A stretch of DNA of 64,000 nucleotides from Paralvinella palmiformis (GCA_025642065.1 JAODUP010000958.1:1-64000), one strand, 5' to 3'; numbered from the stretch's first letter, positions 48,764 through 60,791 are shown. Made by a program: numbers and translations. The notes: generated by a model from the sequence alone, not told the origin.

Positions 48764-49103
48764 TGTCGAGTCGTGATAGCGCAGTTAGTTGGAGTGTAGG
48801 ACTCGTAGCCAAATGGTCCTGGTTTCAATAGGCTGCAATGCTGTCATGTGGCGACTAGTTCACTCATCCATAAAAAATGAGTACCTGACAGGACGTGAAT
48901 GCTATGTGTTTGAGTAACACTGCGCCTATAATGGTAGCATGCGTTGTATACTACCTTGGGAGTTGAGATATGTGCTGGGTGGAAACAGGTCTGAGTCAAG
49001 GATAATAATATTGTAAATAATAATTTTGTAAAGTGCCTTAGAGCAACTTCTAGCTGAATAGAGCGCTATATAAATATCACATATTATTATTATTATTATT
49101 ACA
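48764..49103 (+). mobile_element. SINE family 2: tRNA head with LINE-like tail
   Basis: The head has A-box-like TAGCGCAGTTAGTTGG and B-box-like GGTTTCAATAGG. The tail is AGTGCCTTAGAGCAACTTCT, then GAGCGCTATATAAATATCAC and (ATT)n. Such tails are borrowed from CR1/L2-type LINEs and recruit their machinery. A 13 bp direct repeat CAAAGGTCCTGAT precedes it (48751-48763) and recurs only after the next element (49283-49295). Confidence 0.8.
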
Positions 49104-49282
49104 GATGATGTTTTACGGCCCCTTTGTGCACATGGTAGGCTAAATGGGCTGAGCAACCTCCCAAGGTAATGAAGCGAAGTTAAAAATGAAACACCCTTTA
49201 GATGTGCCCATGCCAAGATTCAACTCAGGTGGTAGTGATCTGTAGTGTAAAGCGCTACCAATTAGACTACGGAGGCGCCCCT
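49104..49282 (-). mobile_element. SINE family 1 copy, tail to tail with SINE family 2
   Basis: The reverse complement begins AGGGGCGCCTCCGTAGTCTA, has the B-box region GAGTTGAATCTTGG, the body TTTCATTTTTAACTTCGCTT and ends CATCTGT next to the (ATT)n of the preceding SINE. It has no duplication of its own. Confidence 0.85.
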
Positions 49283-49295
49283 CAAAGGTCCTGAT

Positions 49296-50504
49296 AACCA
49301 TGTATGAGTATGATAATGTAAATTAAACAGTCATTGCACCGCTTTTTTCCACAGATTTAAAATTCAATTATGAATGGTGAACTATAGAAAGAACAACAAT
49401 AGCTCCAAAAAGCTGAAACATGGTGTCTTGGTTCAAACGTGTATAGGTACCAAATAATTTGTTCACAGAACAATCGAAGTTTGAACATTTGTTTATACAA
49501 TCAGGTAAGTCAGATAAGTTGCTATGCACAATATTGCCAATATGTCTCACTTGGTCTATCCATTGTATAGCATTATCATCAAGCTACACAGTCTTGTGTA
49601 ACGGGAGCACCAAATTTAATACTCGTAGTCTTTTATGCAACAATATTATATTGCTTAGAAAAGTCTGTACAAATAGCACTCTTCTTTAACAATACAATTA
49701 ATTCATCAATTTAGACTATAAAGAATATTGGCGATATGACACCACATTGTTTTACTTCGTTTGACACATTGAAAAACTGGAATATAGATGAATCGCATGA
49801 GACACATAACTGCTCTCTCGTGTGGCGGCTACCCAGAAACAAACTAACAATAAGACCTGGCATTCTATGATCAATTAACAATTTAAATAATTTAGCATAT
49901 TGTACCTTATCAAAAGCCTTGAAACCAAACTGTAAGTTTGATGTGTATAAATAATTCAGTAGAGATATGATATTATTATATACAACAGTTTACACAATGA
50001 GTAACATAAAGATCTACCATGGAACACAAGGCAGAGAGCTGATTCTTTGGAATTGAAATAATAGTAGAATGTAGCAATCCGTTTGCAGTATAATGGTGCA
50101 CAATCATTGCATTAAATAGACAGCGATTCATATGAATTAACTTGTCTGACCTATTTATAAGATGGGTCGAATCAATGTCCACCATTGCGTTTCACGGATT
50201 TGAACTTGGGAACACCTTTAGATATAATTGCCACAAATGTATTAATATTGCTGAAAGAGTCGCCTAATATTGATGCACTATCATATCGAATTGTGTCCAG
50301 CTCTTGATGGTTGGTACACTATTGTACAATTTTTCAGATTTCTGTTTAAATAACTCAGCAATTTTGTTTGGACAGCTACACGCCTAATCAACAGTGTCTG
50401 GAATAATGTTTCCTAAATTCCCACCACATGTTAGAACTACCACATTTTGTGGAAGCAAGTTTATGTTTTTTTCCCATATTCATTGCATTTCGCACACCTT
50501 CTGT
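49296..50504. other. Intergenic stretch, possible decayed repeat
   Basis: No recognised gene. The minus strand around 49900-50200 has short open frames of RT-adjacent appearance, but no motif is clear enough to call. Confidence 0.35.
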
Positions 50505-51930
50505 TATAATAATAATAATTATAATGTATATTTAATAAAGCGCCCTTACTAGCAGGAGCCATTCAAAGGCGCTGTACAAATAATATGTAATATAATAATA
50601 CCCCAAATAATGTCTGTAAAAACCCTGTAATGATTTAAAAGATAATAATTATTTATCTGTTAAAGCGACCTTAAAGAGGTGTATTTTTAGAAGAGACTTA
50701 AAATTTCCAAAAGACGACGCATTTCTAATATTTGCCGTCAACTTATTCCACAAAGTGGGGGCTGCGACACTTAACGCACAATCACATATGACTTGAGCTG
50801 GGACACTGGCACCTGCAATAGTATCTGACTGGATGACCTGAGTTTTCGGGATGACTTTCTAATGGAAACCAGTTCACACAGGTATTCTGGCGACATATCA
50901 TTAATAGATTTATAAGTTATTAACAGAATCTTAAAATGGATACGCTGTCTAACAGGTAGCCAATGTAGTTTTTGAAGAATTGGGGTGATATGATCATATT
51001 TTCTAGTATTTGTTACAATGCGAGCTGCACTATTCTGAATTCGCTGAAGGCGATTGATGTTATAATCAGATATGCCGTATAACAGGGAGTTACAATAGTC
51101 TATACGAGATGTAACAAAGGCATAAACTACAGTTACAAGTGATTCTTGTGTCAAGAATGCTTTAAACAGTGGATGTTCTTAAGATGGTAGTAGGCAGCTC
51201 GGCATACTGATGTGACATGTTCATGCATGTTAATACATTGGTCAAAAATAACCCCTAGATTTTTTACTAACCCATTAGAGGTAATCGAAGATGCACCCAT
51301 CTGTAATGCTGGTGTCTTTAGGGATTTAACACAATGTGGTGATGCCAAATATAACATATTTGTTTTATTATCATTTAGTTTTAGAAGATTTTGAGTCATC
51401 CATAGCCGAATATCGGCAATACAATGTTCTAAATTCTTCCAGGAAGAGGAGAAATTTAACTTATTTTCAGAATCCAGTGATATATATAACTGTTTGTCAT
51501 CAGCATACAAGTGATATTTAACCCCATATCGCTGCGCAATGATCCCAAGAGGACGGATATACATTGTGAAAACCAGAGGACCAAGAACTGAACCCTGTGG
51601 TACACCAGATAACAAAAACTGAATGTCAGATAAAATACCATGAACAGACACTCTCTGGGAGCGTTGTTCCAGATAGGATCTAAACCATTCAAGTACTTTA
51701 CCTGACAGACCAAACATGTCTTTTAACCTAGAGAAAAGTACATTATGGTCAACTGTATCAAATGCAGCAGACAGGTCCAGAAGAACAAGTATTACTGGCT
51801 TACCTTGATCAATTGACATCATAATATCATTTTTCACTCGAACCAAGGCTGTTTCAGTGCTGTGACCACTTTTATAGGCAGACTGTGGTGATTCATTAAG
51901 GTTATTATTGATTAAATATTTGTTTAGATG
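50505..51930 (-). pseudogene. LINE-a retrotransposon, 3' half with RT domain
   Basis: The longest retrotransposon piece. Reading right to left: NNNLNESPQSAYKSGHSTET (start near 51915), [68 protein letters not shown] with an intact catalytic YADD, LNDNKTNMLYLASP, LGVIFDQCINMHEHVTSVCR. A frameshift at about 51152 follows, then [37 protein letters not shown] and [16 protein letters not shown]. The 3' end (50505-50600) is non-coding and A/T-tailed. The order is that of the CR1/L2/Jockey group. The endonuclease domain and 5' end are missing. It is dead, but only lightly damaged. Confidence 0.9.
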
Positions 51931-52014
51931 GTATTATAGTGGTATCTGGGTCAGGTACATTACATATCATACACATCATTAGGATTTGGTTTGCTACACT
52001 CCAACTACAACCAA

Positions 52015-53405
52015 TGCCAAAATAATAATAACTGCAAAACTTACATTGCACCAATATCCTCGAAAAGAATCGAGCTCAGTGGCGCACCTAGTACAGGCGT
52101 CGGGCAAACTGATAGTCCAGGTACGATGCAAAGTTTATCAACAAATGATCAGTTGCAGTGGAAACTTAGGAAAGATAAGCAAGTATTAAAAGGTGAGTTT
52201 TCAAATGGTAACGGAAAGGAACTGCTATTTGATGACTTAACATGTTCAGGAAGTGAAATCCAAAGAATAGGGACAACAACTGAAAAAAACACGTACGAGT
52301 CCCAGAAAGAGTTTGATAGGCAATAGTGCAGAGTTTGAAAATGATGCGAGATTGAAGAGCGAGCCCGTGAAGAGATTTCAGAGATGGGACAGAATGGGAA
52401 AACCGAGGAGACCGTGTGACAACCCTAGCGAAGCAGTTCTGAATACACCGAAGTTTTCGAATATCCTTATATCTGCAATGTTATAAAGAAGAGAATTGCA
52501 GTAATCAAGCCTAGTAATGACTGTTGTAGCAATGGTTTTGGCGACTGAAGATAAATGTAGCGACGTATACAGCGAAGGTCACGAACATGATAGAAGCAAC
52601 AGCGACATGTCAGAGAAATGTGTTTTCTGAAATTAAAATCAAGATTACGTACAGTGTGTGTGATGCTATGATTAAGGATGGGCGTAGGGAAGAAACGAAT
52701 AATTTGCTGCATTGTCTGGATGTACCTATAATGATGAAATCTGTTTTGTTGGCATTGTGCCTAAGTCAATTGTTTGTCATCCAGCGAGAGATATCACTGA
52801 GACAGTCACCTAGCTGTTTAAGAGAAATATCTGTGTCTGCTGTAGATAAAGATGTGTATACTTGGGTGTCATCTGTATATAAAAGATGGTCTGAATTGTG
52901 GCTGTGAATAAGAGAGCTTAGTGGTGTTCTAGACAGAGTAAATAGCAGCGGTCCAAGAACAGAGCCTTGCGGAACAACGCAAAACAGAGGCGCTGCCTTT
53001 GAAAAACAGTTTCTTATTTTTATTGATTGAAAGCTATTTATTAAGAATGAGCGGATCCAATTGGGTGGAGAGTGAAATTGTTTGTAAGCAGACTGAAAAA
53101 TATTAGACAAGTGACTACAGTTTAAGTGAACGTTCAAGCGGCTGGCTACTACTTTTTCTAATACTTTAAATATGAAAGATAGATTAGAAATAGGTCTATA
53201 GCTGCTTAAGTCATTGACTGATAAAGATGATTTCTTAAGAAGAGGGTTTAAATGGGCATGTTTAAAATGAGAAGGGAACACCCGGGAGTTTAGTGATAAT
53301 TTATTATCTTAGTTATTGGAATAATTAGTATGCAGACAAGATTTTAGCAGAAATGTAGGGATAGGTTCAGGTTCGCAGGACATTTTAGCGTATGATAAAA
53401 TCGGT
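52015..53405 (-). pseudogene. LINE-b retrotransposon fragment (different lineage)
   Basis: Another CR1-like RT, abutting LINE-a on the same strand. From the right it has MSCEPEPIPTF (near 53382) and, after a frame change, FPSHFKHAHLNPLLKKSSLS, DLSSYRPISNLSFIFKVLEK, SAYKQFHSPPNWIRSF (with an internal deletion), VVPQGSVLGPLLFTLS and HLLYTDDTQVYTSL. Here the catalytic YADD is YTDD. After more damage it continues with VRNLDFNFRKHISLTCR and a C-terminus near 52200-52330, and ends in an (AAT)n tail near 52018-52031. Multiple frameshifts and a substituted catalytic motif mark it as inactive. Confidence 0.85.
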
Positions 53406-53414
53406 TAATAAAAT

Positions 53415-54000
53415 TTCAGTAAATTATGAGCCAGATCCTCAAATTTTCGATATTGGTCTCAATCAAAGGGAGACAGGCTAACCATTATTTTTGGCAGGGC
53501 TACTGCCCCATGTATTGGAAAAAGTGTGATAGCAGTCTCAGACTTTGCCATATATGTGATGTCATCTCATTTAAAACATTACCGCTATTGGTGTTGCGGA
53601 CCATTTTTGCACCTAAAGTTATGGGAGTATGGCTCATTTAATGGCTCTCAAATACTTATTTTGTAGGTATTGTCTGAATTTGTATAGCATGTGAAAGGTC
53701 ATTAAATTGCCCCTGGCATGATGTGCACAGAATGCACGAGTGAAACAAATTCACACGTCTATGATTAATCAAACAATCTTTTTATCGCCAGCTCGTAAAC
53801 ATTCACGACGAAATCCATATTTAAGAAACAAAATAAAATAAAAATCCATTTTAGCAGATATATAGTCTCTTTATTGGTATTGTTGGAATGGAGATACGCA
53901 TACAATAACAGCCAAGACAAATTTGGAACTTTAAATCACACATACCCTGAACGAAATGATAAAATCCAAGATGGCGGCCACAACAGTTACAAAAATCCTA
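53415..54000 (+). repeat. Left long inverted repeat of the 53.4-58.7 kb element
   Basis: Matches the reverse complement of 58170-58680 in order: AGGCTAACCATTATTTT, TGTATTGGAAAA.GTGTGATAGCAGT, TCAGACT..TTGCCATATATGTG, TAACAGCCAAGACAAAT, TTTAAATCAC...CCCTGA and ATCCAAGATGGC. It starts where LINE-b homology stops. Confidence 0.85.
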
Positions 54001-55410
54001 AATATTTGCCTTTCTTCTAGCATAGGCTGTGGAATGTCTTCATTTCTTTCAATGAAAATGCAATTTATGTCCAAATTATGTGAATGGTATTAATCAATAT
54101 CATTGTATATTTATGTTTGTAGGTGATCAATAAAGAAAATAATGATGGCGAGAGCTGTGCAAGATATTTAATATGTTTATCTTAGCAGATCTATTGGCAG
54201 AAAATGAGTAGTACTATTTTTGGTGGTAGTTGTATTGTGATTTAATATCTTTCCAGGTTAAATATTGGTGGTGGTAAGGTTATTTATGGTGAAATAGTTG
54301 CACTGTGGCTAGACACTTACAATGGAAAACTCAATAACACCTGAAGTGTCCAGGGACATCTGTATCATTAATAGATTGTCATTATATATAAATTCGAAGG
54401 TTTGACATGTTCAGCCAAGAGGTAAGTTCAAAGGTCATCTTCAGAATCACGCATCTATACACAAGATTGGATATTCGCCAGAAAGATAAAATGCTAAAAT
54501 TGCACATCAACTCGTGAAAAGGTGAGCAAGGCTGTCGATCTGAGAGCAGATGTAATACTTCGAGATTGTGTAGTGCGCAAATGTTATACGAAAACCATTG
54601 CTCTCACAAGCAGGGACATAGTGGCCACTGAAGCACAATACCAGTTTTAAAGATACAGAAATTATACAAGACCAAGCACAAAATACGCCCACTACAGAAA
54701 CATAGACAGCAAAAGCGAAGCTTGAAATATTCAAGAAGTATATGAAGAGTTGCTTAAGATTAATTCAGAACAAGATAATCCCCCCCCCCCAAAAAAAACT
54801 GTTGAGATGATACACTAATTGAGTATCTTAATTTGATAATGATATCCAAAGGGATGCCTGGAATATCTACTGTAAACTAATGATTGAATTTGGAAATAGC
54901 ATTCGTTTCTTCCAAGGCAATGGTGGAAAACTGATTAAGACGCCGTCAATGAAATACAGACACTGAAATCACAGGTATTCAGAATATCTAGAGAGGTAAA
55001 TTTTTAAACATATCAAAAGTCATTGATCATACATCATCATACATCCGATCGATGATAAGGAAAGATACAATTCCATCCTCGTGGCCGTGTGATCATGTCG
55101 ACCAGAAGCCGTCCAACAGGATAGTCATACTGATGCAATCTTTCAGCCAGGACTTCATGTATAAAGTAAGCTGTGCTCAACAAAAGCTTCTAAAACACCT
55201 ATTGCTCCCGCATGCAGTTAAGTCTCTCACTGGAAATGTTAAATTGATTCGGAAATTGAACCGCCTCTGACATTGTATATCATACACACAAATCAAAGAA
55301 AATGACACGGCACTATATGCTTACAAAAATTTGCAGGTAACTTGAATGAACAAACAGTATACACCAATTTGGCATTGGACAACATCGACAGGCTAGAAGA
55401 GATCGAAACC

Positions 55411-55424
55411 GGGGGGGGGGGGGG
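55411..55424. repeat. Poly-G run within the decayed ORF
   Basis: About 14 consecutive G. It encodes the GGGGG stretch and probably varies in length. Confidence 0.9.
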
Positions 55425-57118
55425 AAAAACACATCCTGTCAATGGTGTTGTAGTGCAGGCCAAAGTGTTTGGCCGCACCTTCCAATGCTGTCACTCCCGA
55501 AGATTGAGAAACAGAAGGAATGAACAGTTATCATGACACAAGATGACTTTCCCGTGTACATTGCAGGTGAGCGCATCGGGCCACAACCACTAATGACAGT
55601 ATCAACAGCCACAAACGACAGCAACGAAGCAATGGCGGTTTCTCGGAGCAACATTCTTCTTTGAATAATTACCAATCACCTGTATGCAGTAACACAGAAA
55701 AATTCAATTTTGTCAGGATTCAACATCACAATGAGGGCATCTATCAGCATCTCTCGAGACATTTTCGGATATATGCCTACTATATATGGACCAGCCCAGA
55801 TATGTACACAGTCTCAGAAATGTTGAAGCAGTCTGAAAATATATGCTATGTGCTGTACTTAAAGGACATCATTGTGGTCATGGACCAGGCTTTGCATGCT
55901 AAGGGTGCTGAGATCACCTGGAAGTATGCAGACCAATATGCTAACATCATACTGCGCTTAGGCACATTCCACATAATCTGCGATGTGATGTCAATTCTTG
56001 GTATTCGTTTAAAATCGAGTTATGGATGGGAAAATCTACAACCAAGCAGTCCGTGTGCACATGAGCATATACAAACCGTTCATGAGACTTGCATGTATTG
56101 AATTCATCCCTTGTCTTGAGAAGACTCGACCAGACAAGACGCAAAAAGTCATCGTGTTCTTAGCCGAAGTCACAAAAGAAGGACAAGATGAGTGCCAATG
56201 AACTTCCCCGTTGAAAAACCAATCATTTACGGAATTTCAAACTCTTTGGAAGCAATTCCAAGATCACCTTCGTCATGTCAATGGTGACATGTCATCATTC
56301 TGGATGTCATATGTCGACATTATCGAAACGATCTTGCTTGCTCTGCTGCTCGCTATCCGAGAAGGGAACTGGCAGTTATACCTTTCTGCCACACAAACTT
56401 TGATTCCTTTGTGTTTCGCATATGACAATGTAAACTATGCTTACTACTTACCAGTGTACTATGCACAGATGACAAACCTTCCAACAAGATACCCTAGTGT
56501 CTTTCAAAACACACAGACACCAGATGGTACCACAAGGTTCAGCTTGAAACCAGTTGCAGTGAACCGGTTCTACATTATCTCCGAGCACACATAAAGTGCA
56601 TTCTTTGGCCAAATGGGGGAAATGGTGAATGGAAATAACACCAATGTCTAACATGTTGATCTACAGCAAACACGGATACAAAGCGATGAGTCTGATCCAT
56701 TTGCCATTTCCAATAGCCTCATGAGCATTTTTACAGCAAGGGCAGCGCCCTAGAATATAGACACCGATCTAATGAGATAATGGAAAGTCGGCAACAATTG
56801 CTACGCAAACTTCACGACTGAGATAATTGAGAGCAATCCACAAATCAAAGAATTCAACGACCCGATTAAACTGAACAAACTAAGTAAGAAGAAGGAAATC
56901 AGAAGCGATGACCAATCAGTACTGCTCCAAGCAGACAGAGATATCTTTTGTCAAATTATTGTGATGGCGCAGAATCACAATCTTCACATGGCAGAGGTGC
57001 TTTCTTGTCCTCTAGGCCCCTTACCATGGTCATTGGCAGCGCTGGAACGCTTGTTGCGAAAAACAAACAAAGCTGTTTTGGCCATTCTTGCAAAAAATAT
57101 CACCCCAGCTGAAAAAAT

Positions 57119-57358
57119 GCCGACTCTGGAACAGCCTCCCTCCAGATGTTGCGGCAGCTCAGTCACTGGAGTCATTTAAGACCAGAGTCCATGGCTGTCT
57201 CCTAAGATGAGTCAGATAACAGCACCTTGTAGTTGTAGTTGTATATAGCCACACACCATGCACGAGTTAAATTTGTACAGGAACACCCCCACCACTCACT
57301 AGTACACCAGTACGCAATATCCAAGTTTGGATTTTGTACTTAATAGGAAGAAGAAGAA
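57119..57358 (+). pseudogene. LINE-d 3' fragment nested in the decayed ORF
   Basis: Reads RLWNSLPPDVAAAQSLESFK then TRVHGCLL, the C-terminal end of a CR1/RTE-like ORF2, then a non-coding 3' region ending GGAAGAAGAAGAAC. It interrupts the surrounding ORF between the KTNKAVLA and EEAD-type blocks. Confidence 0.75.
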
Positions 57359-58169
57359 CAATCATTGATGGAACGTTTCTTATACAGGTGGCAGGTGATC
57401 AAGTAAACTTTTTCTGAAATTGCCATGTTTGTCCTGTCATTGGCTCTGAAGATTGGAAGCATGAGTCAGAGGATCGATGTCGTTTTCAATTCATACAAGG
57501 AGACCTCTATCAAGAACAGTGAACGCATAGCCAGGGGTGAATAACTTGGCTTGGAGCCACAGAACATTACAGTAGCACGAATTGTAAGGCAGTGATGCAA
57601 GTTCCTCGGCCATTTTGGAAACAAGTCAAGCCTCATCCAGTTCCCTGTAGAAGAAGCCAGAATACACATATCGTCTACAAGGAAATATTATCTTTGTGAC
57701 ATGTAGTGACAGGTGCTATCAGGTCACATCCAATGGTAGCCAAGAGGTAGTAGCGCTAAAAAGTACACCCAAGGAAGCGGATGATCGTATGTTTCTGCAT
57801 TATGACAATATGGATATAGGTTGTAGGCATGCTAGAGATCAATCTTGGCATGGAATCCTAATGGGTGTCTTTTATTGTTTTCAATTAGTACAAACCTTCT
57901 AAAATTACAAACAGTCATAATACCATTAAATACTTTAGCATAATCCATGCGTTCTATATGTAAAGCACTACAAAGTTAATTTTGTCGTAATATTCACATA
58001 TTGGGTTGATAGAATTAGCAATTTCTGAAACCGAATTATATTATATTTGGCATAGATATCACTGCCATCTTAAAAATGTGTGTAAATGGATTCCTTGACC
58101 CAGAAAACATACAAACACGATTCCATCGAAGCATTTATCTCCTCAGTGTGCACCATTGCGAAATGTATG

Positions 58170-58680
58170 GAGTTTTGTAACGGTTATTTCAGCCATCTTG
58201 GATTTTCTCATTTTGCTCAGGGTGTACGTGATTTAAAGGTCCATATTTGTCTTGGCTATTAGTGTATGTGTCTCTTAACCCCAATATAACAATAAATAGA
58301 CTATATCTGCCAAACTGGATCACTAGTTTCTTTTCTTTCTAATATACTGGTTTTTGTCGTGAATTTTTCAAGCAGCAATTCTATGACTTTGCACATTATA
58401 TGCAACATTAGCTAATATCTACAACATAAATTATTTGAAAGCCACTAATTGAATCTTACTTCCATAATTTTGGCGCAAACATGGTCTCCAAACGGAATAG
58501 CGGTGGTGCTATAAATGATAAGATAACACATATATGGCAAAGAGTCTGACACTGCTATCACATATTTTCCAATACTAGGGACCTTAGTCTTGACTAAAAT
58601 AATGATTAGCCTTCCTCCCTCTGACTGATACCAGTCGACACATTGTCTCATAGCTTATTAGTAATTTAAGTTTTAATTTT
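58170..58680 (-). repeat. Right long inverted repeat of the 53.4-58.7 kb element
   Basis: See the left repeat at 53415. The inner edge is near GTTTTGTAACGGTTATTTC. It is shorter than the left arm by about 80 bp. Confidence 0.85.
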
Positions 58681-58924
58681 ACATAAATATATCTAAAATT
58701 GGCTATCACCTTTAAGACATACGCATAAGCAATTATCCATTTACGCTTTTGATATGATAATAACATACTTTCTGTGCAAACAGTCTCCAATGCAAATAGC
58801 TATGAAATAAACCCAAAATATAAAACTTTTCTTGATATTGAGCATTATAAAATCTAAATTTACCATTCTGTTATAGATTTATGGATATTTCACATTATAT
58901 TGTACCAACGATTTCAAAGACATA

Positions 58925-59051
58925 CATAATTTCTGTCCGTCACAATTTGAAAACTCATCTTTTCAGACTTGCTTATCCTCCTAAGTTTCCACTGCAGCCG
59001 ATCATTTGTTGATGAATTTTGAGGATGAGAATAATTATTATTATTATTATA

Positions 59052-59090
<39 letters not shown>
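58925..59090 (+). repeat. LINE-b 3' end fragment with (ATT)n tail
   Basis: AAAACTCATCTTTTCAGACT to ATCATTTGTTGATGAATTTT matches the reverse complement of 52130-52200. It is followed by an (ATT)n run at about 59034-59089. Confidence 0.75.
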
Positions 59091-59258
59091 GTAAGCATTA
59101 TATATCATATTCTGTTTCGTTCACCCAGAAAACGCCTGTGCAGGTCCGAAAATGTTTTCTTTTTAATTTACTGAACCTGTAGCAGCTCTCATAGACGAGA
59201 AAGGGAAAATATTAATCACAACACATGCAGCGAGAGGTTTTTTAAAGACTCCGCTGGC

Positions 59259-59443
59259 GCCTCCATGGCCTATGACTGGTAGCGCCCTTGGTCACAGATC
59301 TATAGCACCTTGGTTGAAACCCCGACTGGACTATAACAGCAGGGTGTTTCATCTTTCACTTCGCCTCATTATCTTTGGAGGTGGTTCGGCCTATTTAGCC
59401 TACCTTGTGCACAAAAGTGGGCGTAAAACAACAACATTTCAGG
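59259..59443 (+). mobile_element. SINE family 1, diverged copy
   Basis: Head GGCGCCTCCATGGCCTATGA...GGTTGAAACCCC, body TTTCATCTTTCACTTCGCCT to CACAAAAGTGGGCGTAAAAC. It is diverged in both boxes and shows no clean duplication. Confidence 0.8.
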
Positions 59444-59684
59444 AAAACTGAGATAGACTGGTATTCAGCCCGCTGATGGAGAAACATTTAATATGGCAAC
59501 ATTGTTCGATGTGATGATTTCTGGGTTTTGATTTTAATGCAGTGTGAAATAAAGTGAACGTGAAGTTGGCAAATTTTCACAACAAAGCACGTACGAGGAT
59601 GACACGATGTCACGCGTATTGTATCACCTAAGGTGAGATACATTCTAGCTTGATTATAACTATATAGCTCTGATACCTGGATAA

Positions 59685-59874
59685 GGGCGACTCCGTGGTC
59701 TAGCGGTAGCGTGTTGGACCATAGATCACTACCACCCGTGTTCGAATCTCGGCGTGGGCATATCTGAAGGTTGTTTCATCTTTGACTTCGCTTCATTACC
59801 TCTGGATGTCGCTTCGCCCACTTAGCTTACCAAGTGCACAAAAGTGGCCGTAAAACACCAATCATCATCAATCA
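59685..59874 (+). mobile_element. SINE family 1, best-preserved copy with 16 bp target-site duplication
   Basis: Head GGGCGACTCCGTGGTCTAGC with A box TGGTCTAGCGGTAGCGTG and B box GTGTTCGAATCTC, both close to functional pol III promoter consensus. The body is TTTCATCTTTGACTTCGCTT...CAAAAGTGGCCGTAAAACAC and the tail ATCATCATCAATCA. It is flanked by perfect repeats TCTGATACCTGGATAA (59669-59684, 59875-59890). This is the youngest-looking copy. Confidence 0.93.
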
Positions 59875-60140
59875 TCTGATACCTGGATAATAGTGTTGTC
59901 AAGCTTAATCCAGACCTTGCGGTATCTTCTCTCTATATGTCGCAATAATAGTAGAAGACTACACAAGCTGTTAAGAATCTTATGATTGTATAGGTTGTAT
60001 ATTATGTGATCGAGGGTATTGTATATACTGATGTGAATGTCGAATAATCTTATACTTATATAGGACGTGTATATTTATGATAATTGTAATTTGAAATAGT
60101 TCACGATCATAATTGATATGTATGATTGAACCCAACCCTA

Positions 60141-60174
<34 letters not shown>
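60141..60174. repeat. (TA)n microsatellite
   Basis: TA run of about 34 bp. Confidence 0.95.
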
Positions 60175-60176
<2 letters not shown>

Positions 60177-60618
60177 CTATTATAATTTGTTCCCATTTAG
60201 CTAGCATTATTTGACCTGATTTTTATTTATTTTTTATTTAAAAAATATTTATTCTACAGTGTAGTATATCAGAAATAATCCAGTCACTTTTTGTTGTCAC
60301 ATTAAATCGCCTTAAGCTGGAAACAGATTGAGTACACAACTTGAGGTTGTCGCCTAGGTGTCACTTTTTTATTTACCATAAAGCATAACTATTTATTTTT
60401 CTTTTATAAAAATATCCCTCGCGAATCGAATGGAGCGTCTTTGAGACAGATTAAACATAAACATTTTAGGTTGGTTCAAACTTTGCTCGTATACGTTTTT
60501 TCTTAGCTGATTTTGGTAAAGAATCGCAATATCTACTCTGTCAAGTGACACCTGATATTTTACCGAAAAGTGCCCGAAAGGCTCTGGTTAGTAAGTGATC
60601 TTTTCCAAATCTATATAG

Positions 60619-60756
60619 CTACTACTACTACTACTAATATACTACTGTTACTATTAGTACTACTACTACTACTATTATTACTACTTCTACTACTACTGTT
60701 ACTACTACTACTACTACTACTACTGCTTTTACTACTACTGTTACTGTTACTATTAG

Positions 60757-60791
<35 letters not shown>

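Larger units (their letters stand above)
54500..57830 (+). pseudogene. Decayed large ORF of an unnamed dispersed family
   Basis: Fragments lie in one order but in several frames. At about 54580-54640 SRDIVATEAQYQF (from IALTSRDI...) is preceded by KVSKAVDLRADVILRDC. At 55150-55270 come FMYKVSCAQQKLLKHLLLPH and AVKSLTGNVKLIRKLNRL. At 55340-55475 come NLALDNIDRLEEIETGGGGG and HPVNGVVVQAKVFGRTF. At 55860-56005 come LKDIIVVMDQALHAKGAEIT and YANIILRLGTFHIICDVMSI. At 56990-57100 PLGPLPWSLA and RKTNKAVLAILAKN. At 57740-57815 KEADDRMFLHYDN (family EEADTRM). I recall this set of blocks from predicted proteins of marine invertebrates; no biochemical function is known to me. There are many stops. A LINE fragment interrupts it at about 57119. 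Confidence 0.6.
53415..58680 (+). mobile_element. Element of about 5.3 kb with long terminal inverted repeats
   Basis: Two 0.5-0.6 kb inverted repeats bound a unit with one decayed large ORF (about 54500-57830). The inverted repeats differ by point changes and by about 80 bp of insertion at the left, so the element is old. Exact termini and a target-site duplication could not be fixed. Long inverted repeats with a single large ORF point to a DNA transposon (foldback or MULE-like architecture). The ORF family has no name that I can assign. Confidence 0.65.

Noticed and set aside
52018..52326. 111-codon plus-strand frame as a gene
   Set aside because: It is the antisense of the LINE-b 3' end; the homologous stretch at 58925-59090 confirms a repeat.
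59685..59760. A true tRNA gene
   Set aside because: A and B boxes are good, but the cloverleaf is not complete and the sequence continues into the SINE body between target-site duplications.
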